Part shown: positions 24,156 through 33,367 of the stretch, piece after piece
How positions within the stretch are numbered: position 1 is the first letter of the stretch
Layout: the number at the start of each line of letters is the position of its first letter
Source: Acidobacteriota bacterium
GTDB taxonomy: Bacteria > Acidobacteriota > Vicinamibacteria > Vicinamibacterales > UBA2999
Direction: 5' to 3'
Assembly (NCBI GenBank): GCA_963169195.1
Contig: CAUJDN010000030.1
Span: 62,001 to 126,000, forward strand
DNA length: 64,000 nt
The notes under the pieces: model-generated
The model's input: the letters and a program-made list of their open reading frames with translations, nothing else
Database searches by the model: none
Told to the model about the DNA's origin: nothing
Position numbers and translations under genes: made by a program

Positions 24156-24500
24156 GTGAACTCGGCCGAAACCATCGAGCGGGTACCGATTCACACCGAC
24201 GCCGACGGCGTCGTACGTGTTGCTGGCACCCGCGTGACGCTCGACACCGTCGTCGGTACGTTCGACACCGGCGCGACCGCCGAGGAAATCGCGCAGCAGT
24301 ACTCCTCCGTCCCGTTGGCCGACGTGTACTCCGTCATCACGTACTACCTGCGGCACAACGCCGAGGTCTGCGCCTACGTCCAGCGGCGAAATGAACAGGC
24401 CCTAAGCAGGTCTGAGGCGAAGTCGAACGGCGGTTCCCGGCCGCGGGTCTCCGAGAGCGCCTGCTCGCCCGCCGTCGGGAGGAACGCCCGTCGATGCTTG
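24156..24500 (+). pseudogene. DUF433 (VapB45-like) antitoxin, frameshifted
   Basis: From GTG 24156 the protein shows a clear DUF433 domain: DADGVVRVAGTRVTLDTVVG, GATAEEIAQQYSSVPLADVY, VITYYLRHNAEVCAYV. At about 24418 the frame breaks. The expected C-terminus (EVERRFPAAGLRERLLARRR) continues in the next frame, consistent with a single-base deletion inside gcgaag. The DUF5615 PIN-like toxin that usually follows such antitoxins is missing. It is either a decayed toxin-antitoxin pair or a sequencing error plus toxin loss. Confidence 0.7.
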
Positions 24501-24603
24501 GCGCCGTTCGTCCAGCGGCACGGTGAGCGGCAGGCGGGTTGGGGGACGGTTGGCCAGCCAGCGGCCGGCGTTCCGGCTGCTGCGTCCGGGCAACCGCTGC
24601 GCC

Positions 24604-24609
24604 TATAAT
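24604..24609 (+). promoter_or_regulatory. -10 box of the kinase gene
   Basis: A perfect TATAAT lies 11 bases before GTG 24621. The 5' leader would be only a few bases. Confidence 0.55.
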
Positions 24610-24620
24610 CAAGGGCGTCC

Positions 24621-26627
24621 GTGAGGCTCGACGCTGGCGTTCGATTCGGCCAGTATCGCGTTCAGACCGCCATCGGCGCGGGCGGCATGGGGGAGGTATA
24701 TCGAGCTCGCGACGAGACCCTCGGCCGAGACGTCGCCCTCAAGGTCCTGCCGACGGCGTTTGCCGGTGACCCGGAGCGGCTCGCCCGATTCCAGCGCGAA
24801 GCGAGGGTCCTGGCCTCCTTGAATCACCCCAACATCGCGGCCATCCATGGCGTCGAGGACAGCGCCGGCGTCATGGCGCTGGTCATGGAACTGGTCGACG
24901 GGCCGACACTCGCCGAGCGCATCGCCGACGGGCCCATGGCGGCAGCCGACGCTCTGGAGATCGCCCGACAGATCGCCGACGCACTCGACGCCGCCCACGC
25001 TCACGGCATCGTTCATCGGGACCTGAAGCCTCTGAACGTCAAGGTCCGCCCCGATGGCGTCGTCAAGGTGCTCGATTTCGGCCTCGCCACGCCGACCACA
25101 TCGGTGGATGGCCTACATTCCTCCAGCGTCACCCGGCCGGCGATCACCTCGGCGGGTGCGCTCCTCGGCAGCGTCGCCTACATGTCGCCCGAACGGGCGA
25201 TGGCCAGACCGGTCGATGCGCGGTCGGACATCTGGGCGCTCGGCTGCGTACTGTTCGAGATGCTCACCGGTCGTGCCGCCTTTCTGCAGAGCTCGACGGC
25301 CGAGACCCTGGCGCGCATCCTCCAGGGCGCGCCACCGTGGGAGATGCTCCCAGCGACCACACCGTCCCGGCTGACGCGGTTGTTGCATCGCTGTCTCACG
25401 CGGGATTGCCGGAGGCGCCTGCATGCAGCCGCCGACGTTCGCATCGAGCTGGAGGACATCATTGCCGAGCCACGCCCCGAAGCGTCGTCTCTCGCGGTGA
25501 AGTCGAGGAGGCCATCGTCTGTGCTCGTGGCAGCCGCCGCTCTCGTGAGTGCGCTGGCCGCGCTGACCTGGGCAGCCGTCGGCCGTCGCGCCACCGAACC
25601 GGCGGCCCTGCCATCGCTGCAGCTGAGCATCGACACCGGACCGACGAACGAACAGGTGTCGTTTGCCTTGTCCCCGGACGGACAGCACCTGGCGTTCGTC
25701 GCCTTGCTGGCCGACGTGCCGCGACTGTTCCTGCGAAGACTCGATCGGTCGGAGGCCATGCCGGTCCCGGGCACCGAGGGCGCCCGCCTGCCCTTCTGGT
25801 CGCCGGACAGTCGATCGCTGGGCTTCTTCGCTGACGGTCTGCTCAAGCGCATCGACGTTGCCGGTGGACGTCCGCAGGTACTCGCGCATGCCCGGAACCC
25901 GACGGGCGGTGCCTGGAGCGCGAACGACGTGATCGTCTTCGCCCCGCACGGGGGAAGCCCACTGCTCCAGGTGCCGGCCACAGGAGGCCCCCCGTCGGTC
26001 CTCACCCATCTGGCCCCGGGAGAGGTGAGTCACCGCTCCCCCTCGTTTCTACCGGGCAGCGGACGGTTCCTCTACCTGATCACCACGAGCAACCCCGCGA
26101 GTCAGGTGATCTGGCTGGGATCGCTGTTGCAGCCGGAGAAGCGGGACCGCCTCATCGCGGCGGACACTGGTGCCGTCTTCTCGCCATCGGGGCACCTGCT
26201 GTTCATCAGGGACAACGAGTTGCACGCGGTTCCATTCGATGCCGAACACGGCGCCGTCACCGGCGACTCGACGCGGGTGACCCGGCACGTTGCGAACGAA
26301 GACGGGCGCGGAGCGTTTTCGGTCGGAGACGGTGGGCTCCTGACCTACAGGGTGGGCGATGCGATGCCGGGTCCCGCGGCGCTCGTCTGGCGAGATCGCT
26401 CGAATGGCGTGACGACTCCCATGGCGGCGCACGGGTACCCGGCCCTTGCCCCCAGCGGCTCGCACGTCGCCCTTTCCGCGCGGACCTTCGTTCAGCCGAC
26501 CGGGGACCCAACAGCTCATCTCGAACGGCGGGGGCATACAGCCGCGATGGCGCAGGGATGGGAAGGAATTGTTCTACGTCGACCAGGCTGGTCGGCTGAC
26601 AGCGCGATCGATCCACACCGCTGGTGA
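24621..26627 (+). CDS. Ser/Thr protein kinase with TolB-like beta-propeller (3' end frameshifted)
   Basis: Residues 1-285 form a Hanks-type kinase: GAGGMGEVYRA glycine loop, VALKVLP lysine, HRDLKPLNVK catalytic loop, DFGLAT and YMSPERA. A transmembrane helix follows near 300 (VLVAAAALVSALAALTWAAV). The C-terminal half is a TolB/WD40-like sensor propeller (FALSPDGQHLAF, PFWSPDSRSLGFF). It is a membrane kinase with an external sensor, typical of Acidobacteria. Beyond about residue 620 the frame is wrong: the expected last blade continues in another frame, and part of the penultimate blade is missing. The kinase part looks intact. Confidence 0.85.
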   Translation: MRLDAGVRFGQYRVQTAIGAGGMGEVYRARDETLGRDVALKVLPTAFAGDPERLARFQREARVLASLNHPNIAAIHGVEDSAGVMALVMELVDGPTLAERIADGPMAAADALEIARQIADALDAAHAHGIVHRDLKPLNVKVRPDGVVKVLDFGLATPTTSVDGLHSSSVTRPAITSAGALLGSVAYMSPERAMARPVDARSDIWALGCVLFEMLTGRAAFLQSSTAETLARILQGAPPWEMLPATTPSRLTRLLHRCLTRDCRRRLHAAADVRIELEDIIAEPRPEASSLAVKSRRPSSVLVAAAALVSALAALTWAAVGRRATEPAALPSLQLSIDTGPTNEQVSFALSPDGQHLAFVALLADVPRLFLRRLDRSEAMPVPGTEGARLPFWSPDSRSLGFFADGLLKRIDVAGGRPQVLAHARNPTGGAWSANDVIVFAPHGGSPLLQVPATGGPPSVLTHLAPGEVSHRSPSFLPGSGRFLYLITTSNPASQVIWLGSLLQPEKRDRLIAADTGAVFSPSGHLLFIRDNELHAVPFDAEHGAVTGDSTRVTRHVANEDGRGAFSVGDGGLLTYRVGDAMPGPAALVWRDRSNGVTTPMAAHGYPALAPSGSHVALSARTFVQPTGDPTAHLERRGHTAAMAQGWEGIVLRRPGWSADSAIDPHRW

Positions 26628-26811
26628 CGGCGAACTCCGGGTCGGTTCGCCTGTTCCGCTGTTCGCGGCGCGGATCGCCAGCCCGCAGAACATGCAGCAT
26701 TCATATGCGGTTGATGAGCGCGGCCAGCGGTTCATCATGGCCACCGGCGAGCGCATGTCCACCACCCCGATCACGGTCGTCCAGAACTGGGCCGCCGGCC
26801 TGCCGCATTGA
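26494..26811 (+). pseudogene. Out-of-frame C-terminal blade of the kinase propeller
   Basis: In the frame one base away from the kinase gene, the sequence reads QQLISNGGGIQPRWRRDGKE, then LFYVDQAGRLTARSI and, at the end, TTPITVVQNWAAGLPH. These are the standard last-blade motifs of acidobacterial kinase propellers. The join needs a one-base change near 26505, and about 60 residues before it appear deleted. It is therefore part of the same original gene. Confidence 0.75.
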
Positions 26812-27101
26812 CGGACTCGCGGGACGGCACCGCGCGGTTGCTGACGCGGCCAACCGACGCCCGCATCTGCCCCGTCACGCCCCGCAGGATTCCTCGACGA
26901 AGAGCGGCGTACTCCGCCCCGGACGGCCCATCATCAGTCCCAGGCGCGATGATCGGCGCCAACGACCTCTTCGCCGCGGCGCGCGCGGGCACTGTCCGGG
27001 ACGGGAGTCGGCGCGCGCGTCCAAGCCGATGGGGCGGTCCTGATCGGTGTCTTCGCTGGCGCGGACGACCGACCGGATGGTAGGATTGGTCTAGGTCTAG
27101 G
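26812..27101. other. Non-coding stretch before the Phd-VapC module
   Basis: No credible gene is seen. The last 25 bases hold TAGGAT (27081-27086), a possible -10 box, and a tandem TCTAGG-TCTAGG-type word (27090-27101) just before the antitoxin start. This is a candidate autoregulatory site. Confidence 0.4.
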
Positions 27102-27353
27102 TTGGTCAAGACGCCTCGGACGATCAATCTCTACGACGCCAAGACGCACCTGTCGGACCTGGTCGAGCGGGCGGCTCGAGGTGAGGAGATCGTCATTGCC
27201 AAGGCCGGCCAACCGAAGGCTCGGCTGGTGCCGATCGGCCGCCGGCAGTCCCCGCGCACACCGGGCGCCTGGAAGGGCCGGGTGCGCATCGCCGCGGATT
27301 TCGACGCGCCGCTTCCGGACGATCTGCTCGAGTCGTTCGAGGGTCGGTCGTGA
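27102..27353 (+). CDS. Phd/YefM-family antitoxin
   Basis: This 83-residue antitoxin has the Phd fold: INLYDAKTHLSDLVERAARG, EEIVIAKAGQPKARLVPIG, then a disordered toxin-binding tail ending DFDAPLPDDLLESFEGRS. It neutralises the PIN toxin encoded downstream and should repress its own promoter. The start is TTG 27102. The stop overlaps the toxin GTG (GTGA), giving coupled synthesis. Short TCTAGG repeats directly upstream could be its operator. Confidence 0.9.
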   Translation: MVKTPRTINLYDAKTHLSDLVERAARGEEIVIAKAGQPKARLVPIGRRQSPRTPGAWKGRVRIAADFDAPLPDDLLESFEGRS

Positions 27354-27745
27354 GACTGCTCCTCGATACCCACGTCTTCCTGTGGTGGTGCGCGGACGAC
27401 GCGCAGTTGGGAGAGGCTGAGCGCGCGGCCATCCGAGACGGCTCGAACGACGTGTTCCTGAGCGCCGCGTCCGTCTGGGAGATGGCGATCAAACAGGGGC
27501 TCGGCCGGCTGGAGTTTCCGGAACCGGCCTCGGCCGCGGTGGGGCGCCTCGGAATCCAGGCCGTCCCCGTGGGGTTCGAACACGCCGAAGCGATGCTTCG
27601 CCTGCCGCCGCTCCACCGGGATCCCTTCGATCGCCTGCTCCTCGCGCAGGCGATGATCGAAGGCCTGACCCTCGTCACGCGCGATCCGATCGTTCGCTCG
27701 TATCCGGGTGTGGCGTTCCTTCCGATCTCGGCTCCGCATCCCTGA
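27350..27745 (+). CDS. vapC: VapC-family PIN-domain toxin
   Basis: This 131-residue PIN ribonuclease starts MRLLLDTHVFLWW (first acidic residue D6). The second acidic cluster is ASVWEMAIK (Glu near 47), the third is HRDPFDRLLLAQA (Asp near 89-92), and TRDP follows near the end. These Mg-binding residues appear complete, so the toxin should be active against RNA, probably tRNA or rRNA, when freed from the Phd-type antitoxin. GTG 27350 overlaps the antitoxin stop. Confidence 0.92.
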   Translation: MRLLLDTHVFLWWCADDAQLGEAERAAIRDGSNDVFLSAASVWEMAIKQGLGRLEFPEPASAAVGRLGIQAVPVGFEHAEAMLRLPPLHRDPFDRLLLAQAMIEGLTLVTRDPIVRSYPGVAFLPISAPHP

Positions 27746-27874
27746 CCCGGACCGCGCGACACCCACCGTGGCCGGCGCCGGCTTCGATGAACAGGAACCG
27801 CGGACTGCCGTTGACGCCGGGTGATAACCGCGCCCGATGTGCCGGGCGGGCTCGCCGGGTCGCGAGGCCCGGGG

Positions 27875-27880
27875 TACAAT
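27875..27880 (+). promoter_or_regulatory. -10 box of the first S9 peptidase gene
   Basis: TACAAT stands 23 bases before ATG 27904. AGGAGG (27891-27896) is the ribosome-binding site with 7-base spacing. Confidence 0.5.
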
Positions 27881-27903
27881 GCCGCCCCTCAGGAGGCCCG
27901 GGT

Positions 27904-30063
27904 ATGATCGCTCTCCTTCTCTTCAGTCTCGCGACGTGGCTGGCCGCCCCGGCGGGTGCGCAGACGGCGGCGCCCGCCGTCACGGGCCCCACGGCCGCGC
28001 AGGTCTTCAGCTACCCCTATCCGACGGAGCTGACGGCCGCATCCGGTAGGGGACGGATCGCCTGGGCGTTCAACGAGCAGGGCCGACGCAATATCTGGGC
28101 CGCGGAAGCGCCGGCGTTCGCGGCCCGCCAGCTCACCGCCTACGACCGCGACGATGGCCAGGAACTGACGAGCGTGGCGATGTCCCCCATGGGCGAGTGG
28201 GTCGTCTTCGTGCGTGGCGGGGACCACGGCTCGAACTGGGACGACGGGGCACCGGTGAACGTCACGAGCAGCCCGCTCCCGCCGAAAGTGCAGGTCTGGT
28301 CCGTGCCCTTCGCCGGAGGCGAGCCGAGGCTCCTGGGCGAGGGCGATATGCCGGTCGTCTCCCCGCGCGGCGACGTGGTCGTGTTCGAGCGCGACCGGCG
28401 CCTGTGGACGGTGCCGATCGACGGGTCGCAGGCGGCGAAGCCGATCGTCGCGACGAACGGGACGAGCAGTGGCGCCGTGTGGTCGCCGGACGGGACGCGC
28501 CTGGCCTTCGTCTCGGGGCGTGGGGACCACGCGTTCATCGGCGTGTATCGCGACGAGCAGACGCCGGTTACGTGGCTCGCGCCATCCACGTCGCGCGACA
28601 GCTCGCCCCGCTGGTCGCCGGACGGCACGCGGCTCGTGTTCGTGCGACGCCCCGGCGCCGGCGGCCCGCCGACGATGGTCCTGGAGCCCAGGCATCAGCC
28701 CTGGTCGCTCTGGGTGGCCGATGCCTCGACCGGGCAGGGCCACCAGCTGTGGACGGCCCCCGAAACGCTTCGCGGCTCGTTCCCGACGACGGACGGCAAT
28801 GCCAACCTGCACTGGGCGGCCCGCGGACGGATTGTCTTCCTGTCGTACCAGGACGGCTGGCCACATCTCTACTCGATCGCCGAGCAGGGCGGCGAGCCGC
28901 TGTTGCTCACGCCCGGTGCGTACATGGCGGAGCACGTCCGCCTGAGCCCGGACGGCGGGTCCCTCGTCTTCGCGGGAAACGCCGGCGACGCGGCCGACGA
29001 TCTGCATCGACGGCACGTCGTGAAGGTGCCGGTCGATCGCGCGACGCCGCAGGTGATGACCCCGGGAGCCGGGCTCGAGTGGTCGCCGGTCGTCGCTGGC
29101 GACCAACTGGCCTTCCTCGGGGCCACCGCGCAGCGCCCGCCGCTGCCGATGGTCATGCCGCTCGCGGGTGGCGCGCCGACGAACCTCGCGGCCGATCGGA
29201 TCCCGGCCGATTTCCCGCAGGCGGCGCTCGTCGTGCCGAGGGCGGTGACCTACAAGGCGTCGGATGGCGTCACCGTGCACGCCCAGCTCTTCGAGGCGCC
29301 GGGGGGGCCGCCGAAGCGCCCGGCGATCGTCTACGTGCACGGTGGGCCGCCACGGCAGATGCTGCTCGGCTGGCACTACTCGGACTACTACGCGCGGGCG
29401 TACGCCTCGAACCAGTACCTCGCCTCGCGCGGGTTCGTCGTGCTGTCGATCAATTACCGGCTGGGGATTGGCTACGGCTACGAGTTCCATCAGCCGCCGG
29501 CGGCCGGGGCCCGGGGTGCCTCGGAGTATCTCGACGTGAAGGCGGCCGCCGAGTACCTGCGTGCGCTGCCGCAGGTCGATCCCGCGCGTGTGGGCGTGTA
29601 CGGAGGCTCGTACGGCGGCTACCTGACCGCGCTCGCGCTGGCCCGCAACTCCGACCTCTTCGCGGCGGGCGTGGACATCCACGGCGTGCACGACTTCACG
29701 ACCCAGGGCTCGGGCTCGGGCGCTGCCCTCCAGGCGGCGATGGCGGCCTCACGCTTCGAACCCAACGATCGCGAGAAGGCGGCGGAGGTGGCCTGGCGGT
29801 CGTCACCCGTGTCGTCGGTCTCGACCTGGAAGTCCCCGGTCCTGCTCGTGCACGGTGACGAGGATCGCAACGTGCGCTTCAGCCAGACCGTGGACCTCGC
29901 GCGCCGTCTCGCCGCCGCGGGCGTGCCGTTCGAGGAACTCGTGATCCCGGACGACACGCACCACTGGATGCGGCACGCCAACGTCCTCAGGGTCTACGAG
30001 GCGACGGCCGCGTACTTCGAGCGCGCGTTCGGGCACGCCGGCCCGACGAGCCGTACACCCTGA
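27904..30063 (+). CDS. S9 family (prolyl oligopeptidase-like) exported peptidase
   Basis: This 719-residue protein has a signal peptide (MIALLLFSLATWLAAPAGAQ), an N-terminal beta-propeller with many WSPDGTRL/SPDGGSLVF blades, and a C-terminal alpha/beta hydrolase. The hydrolase carries the nucleophile VGVYGGSYGGYLTALA, the acid in VHGDEDRNVRF and the His in PDDTHHWMRH. It is a dipeptidyl/acylaminoacyl peptidase type that cleaves short peptides outside the cytoplasm. AGGAGG and TACAAT upstream support ATG 27904. A second S9 peptidase lies 540 bases downstream. Confidence 0.92.
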   Translation: MIALLLFSLATWLAAPAGAQTAAPAVTGPTAAQVFSYPYPTELTAASGRGRIAWAFNEQGRRNIWAAEAPAFAARQLTAYDRDDGQELTSVAMSPMGEWVVFVRGGDHGSNWDDGAPVNVTSSPLPPKVQVWSVPFAGGEPRLLGEGDMPVVSPRGDVVVFERDRRLWTVPIDGSQAAKPIVATNGTSSGAVWSPDGTRLAFVSGRGDHAFIGVYRDEQTPVTWLAPSTSRDSSPRWSPDGTRLVFVRRPGAGGPPTMVLEPRHQPWSLWVADASTGQGHQLWTAPETLRGSFPTTDGNANLHWAARGRIVFLSYQDGWPHLYSIAEQGGEPLLLTPGAYMAEHVRLSPDGGSLVFAGNAGDAADDLHRRHVVKVPVDRATPQVMTPGAGLEWSPVVAGDQLAFLGATAQRPPLPMVMPLAGGAPTNLAADRIPADFPQAALVVPRAVTYKASDGVTVHAQLFEAPGGPPKRPAIVYVHGGPPRQMLLGWHYSDYYARAYASNQYLASRGFVVLSINYRLGIGYGYEFHQPPAAGARGASEYLDVKAAAEYLRALPQVDPARVGVYGGSYGGYLTALALARNSDLFAAGVDIHGVHDFTTQGSGSGAALQAAMAASRFEPNDREKAAEVAWRSSPVSSVSTWKSPVLLVHGDEDRNVRFSQTVDLARRLAAAGVPFEELVIPDDTHHWMRHANVLRVYEATAAYFERAFGHAGPTSRTP

Positions 30064-30216
30064 CCGTCCGCCCAGCCGTACGTCGCACGCCTCAAGGAGT
30101 GATACTGAGCCGGCACCCATCGCGGTTCGCACGGGATCGGTGGCGGATCTCGCGCCTCGACTCGCGCCTGGCCCTGGCTTCCGGCACGTGTGCCGGTCCG
30201 ACTTCGACTCTTCCGT

Positions 30217-30222
30217 TACAAT
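30217..30222 (+). promoter_or_regulatory. -10 box in front of the kinase fragment
   Basis: TACAAT lies 25 bases before GTG 30248, the same spacing as other promoters in this window. The promoter survives although the kinase gene is truncated, and may now drive the downstream peptidase. Confidence 0.45.
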
Positions 30223-30247
30223 GGCCCCCGCTGGTGCACAGTCGAGC

Positions 30248-30574
30248 GTGGCCCTGACCCCTGGCACTCGGCTCGGCCCGTATGAGATCACCGCCTCGCT
30301 CGGCGCCGGCGGGATGGGCGAAGTGTATCGCGCCCGCGATACCCGGCTCGATCGCGACGTCGCCATCAAGGCGCTGCCCCCGGACTTCGCCACCGACCAG
30401 GACCGCGTGATGCGCTTCGAGCGCGAGGCGAAGACGCTCGCCGCGCTGAACCACCCGAACGTGGCCCAGATCCACGGGATGGGGAGCATCCCGGGGCCTG
30501 GCACCGTCAAGGCGAATCTGCTGCAGTTTCTGCCATCCGCAGAACGTGACGCCAAACGTGCAGGCCGAACGTGA
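30248..30574 (+). pseudogene. Ser/Thr kinase N-lobe fragment
   Basis: Only the first 80-90 residues of a Hanks-type kinase remain: TRLGPYEITASLGAGGMGEV, VYRARDTRLDRDVAIKALP, MRFEREAKTLAALNHPNVAQ, IHG. There is no catalytic loop, DFG motif or propeller. The reading then runs into unrelated residues ending 29 bases before the next peptidase start. The fragment lacks catalytic residues and should be inactive. It is probably a deletion scar joining a kinase 5' end to the S9 peptidase gene. Confidence 0.8.
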
Positions 30575-30602
30575 GAGGGTCATCGCGACCAGGGAGTCCG
30601 TC

Positions 30603-32834
30603 ATGCGTATGAAGTGGATGTTGGGCATCGTCGTCCTGCTGCTGGCGGGATCGCGGCCATTGTCGCAATCGCCGGAGCCGTTCACTGCCGCCGACATGCT
30701 GAAGGTGGCGACGGCCCAGGTGCTCGACCTGTCCGAGGACGGACGCCTCGTCGCGCTCGCCGTTCGGCGGCTCCAGGACAATGCCGAGACCGACCATCGC
30801 CGGTTCAACGATCCCAGCTACGTCGCACCATCCATGCTGGACGTGCTGGTCGTCGACACCCGGACCGGCACCGCCGACCATCCCTTCACGACCCTGATGA
30901 ACGTCCGCCGGGGCGCGTGGTCCCGCGACGGCGCCCGGCTGGCGTTGTTGACCACCGCGCAGGACGCGGATCAGCTGCCCGTGACCACCGCCTGGGTCTA
31001 CGAGACGGCACGCAAGCGGCTGCAGCAGGTCCCCAGAAAGGCTGGCGCCGAGATCGCCGCCACCTCGGACGTGCACTGGACGCCCGACGGGTCGGCCCTC
31101 GTCGTCACGCTCCGGTCGCCCGCCGAAGACCGCGCCGGGCAGGCCCTGTTCCGCTCCCTAGTCGGCGGACCGATCATCGTGCAGTCGTCGCGGCCGATGC
31201 TCGACTGGGACGCCCTCGCGCGGCATGGGCGCACCCGGGCGATTGCGACCCTCGATCCGGCCACGGGCACGGCCGTGACGCTCGGGCCGACCGCGAAGAT
31301 CACGAGCTACCAGCCGGCTCGGGACGGGTCGTTCGTCACCTGGCTCGAGGACACCACCGAGAAGACGAACTACGACGTCATCGGTGGCACCGACAACGCG
31401 CTGCGGATGGCGCCGAGGGGCGGCTCGCCCGTGACGGTGGCCGCGGCCGCGAGCCTGAAGACCGCGGTTCCGCGCTGGTCCGACGATGGGAGGGTGTTTG
31501 CCTACGTCGAGAAGGGCGAAGTCTTCGTCCAGCGGGTGGACGAGAGCAAACCGCGGTCGCTGACGCCGAAGCCGAAGAAGGACGAGGCGGCGCCGGCGGG
31601 CGACGAGGAGTCGGAGTCGTTCGCCTTTGGCGCCTTCTCCCGCGACGCCGCGAAGATGGTCGTCACGAGCAAGAGGGGCTGGTACCTCGTCGATGTAGCC
31701 ACGGGCACGCGCGACCTGGTGCTGCCGCTCGACGACAAGAACGAGGATCGCAACCCGAAGCTGAGCCTCGTGGACTGGACGCCCGCCGGTGACGCGCTGC
31801 TGCTGCAGTACGGCGAGCCCGACCGCTGGGACCGCGGGCTGATGCGGCTCGATCTCGGCACGAAGCAGCTGTTGCCGCTGGTCAAGGACCGGCACCTCTA
31901 CCAGGGATTCCGCCTCTCGCGCGACGGCGGCACCCTCGTCTTCCAGCGCTCCGACGGCGATCGGCCGGCCGACTGGTACGCGGCGGACGCGGCGATGACC
32001 AACGTGCGGAAGGTGACGGACCTGAACCCGTGGATGGCGACGAAGGCCGTGCCCGTGTCGGAGCTCGTCTCGTACCGCGATGCCGACGGGAAGCTGCTCT
32101 ACGGCGTGCTCCGTTACCCGGTGGGCTACCAGAAGGGCACCCGTTATCCGACCGTGTTCGAGCTCTACGAGACGTTCTTCGACAACGGCTTCAACGCCCG
32201 CGCCGCCTTCCTGGCCAACCACGGGTATGCCGTGTTCCATCCGTCGGTGAACCTGGTGGTCGGCCGTCCGGGTGAGTCGTGGGCCAAGGGCGTGACCTCG
32301 GCCGCGAACCGGCTGATCGACATGGGCGTGGCCGATCCCGATCGGCTCGGGGTGCATGGCACGAGTTACGGCGGCTACGCCACGGTGCTGCTGCTGACCG
32401 AGACCGATCGCTTCAAGGCCGCCATCAACATCTCGGGCAAGGTGAACATGATCAGCTTCTACACCGACAGTCCCCGCATCGGCGTCCGGAACACGCATGC
32501 GCCCGAGAAGAGCCAGGACCGGATCGGGGGCACGCTCTGGGAGTACCCCGAGCGCTACATCGAGCACTCGGCGATCTTCCGCGCCGATCGCATCCAGACG
32601 CCTCTGCTCAACATCACCGGCGACCAGGACTGGAACGTGCCGTCCAGCCAGTCGCGCGAGATCTACTTCGCCCTCCGCCGCCTCGGCAAGGACACCGAGT
32701 GGGTGCGCTATGCCAACGGCGGGCACCGGCCGCCGAACAGCGCCAGCGAGAGCATCGACTTCGAGGAGCGGATTCTGGCATGGTACGACAAGTACCTGAA
32801 GAAGACGGCCGGCACCCAGCCGACGCCGCAGTAG
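30603..32834 (+). CDS. S9 family exported peptidase (second copy type)
   Basis: This 743-residue S9 peptidase has a signal peptide (MRMKWMLGIVVLLLAGSRPL), an N-terminal propeller (ARLALLTTAQDADQL, VVTLRSPAED, PRWSDDGRVFAYVE) and a catalytic domain with the nucleophile LGVHGTSYGGYATVLLL, acid ITGDQDWNVP and His ANGGHRPP. It is expected to digest oligopeptides in the periplasm. ATG 30603 is chosen; ATG 30609 is equally possible. It is unlike the upstream S9 gene in detail, and a decayed paralogue of its 3' end lies at 36160-36385. Confidence 0.9.
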   Translation: MRMKWMLGIVVLLLAGSRPLSQSPEPFTAADMLKVATAQVLDLSEDGRLVALAVRRLQDNAETDHRRFNDPSYVAPSMLDVLVVDTRTGTADHPFTTLMNVRRGAWSRDGARLALLTTAQDADQLPVTTAWVYETARKRLQQVPRKAGAEIAATSDVHWTPDGSALVVTLRSPAEDRAGQALFRSLVGGPIIVQSSRPMLDWDALARHGRTRAIATLDPATGTAVTLGPTAKITSYQPARDGSFVTWLEDTTEKTNYDVIGGTDNALRMAPRGGSPVTVAAAASLKTAVPRWSDDGRVFAYVEKGEVFVQRVDESKPRSLTPKPKKDEAAPAGDEESESFAFGAFSRDAAKMVVTSKRGWYLVDVATGTRDLVLPLDDKNEDRNPKLSLVDWTPAGDALLLQYGEPDRWDRGLMRLDLGTKQLLPLVKDRHLYQGFRLSRDGGTLVFQRSDGDRPADWYAADAAMTNVRKVTDLNPWMATKAVPVSELVSYRDADGKLLYGVLRYPVGYQKGTRYPTVFELYETFFDNGFNARAAFLANHGYAVFHPSVNLVVGRPGESWAKGVTSAANRLIDMGVADPDRLGVHGTSYGGYATVLLLTETDRFKAAINISGKVNMISFYTDSPRIGVRNTHAPEKSQDRIGGTLWEYPERYIEHSAIFRADRIQTPLLNITGDQDWNVPSSQSREIYFALRRLGKDTEWVRYANGGHRPPNSASESIDFEERILAWYDKYLKKTAGTQPTPQ

Positions 32835-32953
32835 CCAGTGCCCATGGCAGACCACGTGCCCGGCACGGTCCCATTGAGGACAGGGCGCCGCGCGCGATCG
32901 TGCCGGCCGCGGGCCAACGCGAATGTGGGCTGGACCTCCTGGACGGTGTCTGA

Positions 32954-33367
32954 CTACACGAGCCGTGGCCGGACCCGAGCCCCCTCGATTGCGAGGTCCA
33001 CGTCGGTGCCCCACACCTCGGGGATGCGCCGGCGCTCGAGCCACACGAGGCTCGAGGCATCGACATAGGTCAGCTTGCGCCCGCGATGCCGATCCAGCTT
33101 GCGGGCGACAGCGATGTGGTGCGCCGCGTCGAGCGGCAGCAACTGCAGGCCGGGCAAGGCAGCCACGCACTCGCGGAACTGGCGAGCCGCCTGCTCGCCG
33201 AGGCGGTGCAGGAACCAGCCGTAGGTTTCGGACACGACCGCCATCGACGTGTACCAGCGGCGTGGCGGTGCGGCGAAGAGGTCCACGGCCGGCAGGTGAT
33301 ACGCGTCCGAGCGATCGAGGAACGCGACGAAGATGCCGGAATCGAGGAAGACCGCGGCGGCCTTCAT
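32954..33367 (-). CDS. PIN-domain toxin (VapC-like)
   Basis: This 137-residue PIN protein has FLDSGIFVAFLDRSD (first Asp), VVSETYGWFLHRLGE (Glu), and the late acidic pair TYVDASSLVWLE and VWGTDVDLAI. Catalytic acids appear complete, so it is probably an RNase toxin. ATG 33367 overlaps the TGA of the upstream RHH antitoxin gene, showing coupled translation. The pair is controlled by a palindrome overlapping the antitoxin start. Confidence 0.87.
   Translation of the reverse strand: MKAAAVFLDSGIFVAFLDRSDAYHLPAVDLFAAPPRRWYTSMAVVSETYGWFLHRLGEQAARQFRECVAALPGLQLLPLDAAHHIAVARKLDRHRGRKLTYVDASSLVWLERRRIPEVWGTDVDLAIEGARVRPRLV

Noticed and set aside
23238-24356. Single 372-residue minus-strand gene
   Set aside because: Only the middle part shows recombinase similarity; both ends are antisense of the GIY-YIG and DUF433 regions.
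24413-24415. TGA in the DUF433 region as a second selenocysteine codon
   Set aside because: It is in a different frame from the domain, no Cys/Sec position is expected there, and the downstream homology is explained by a one-base frameshift.
27081-27101. Firm operator for Phd-VapC (TCTAGG repeat)
   Set aside because: Short and not fully palindromic; recorded only as a possibility in the non-coding stretch.
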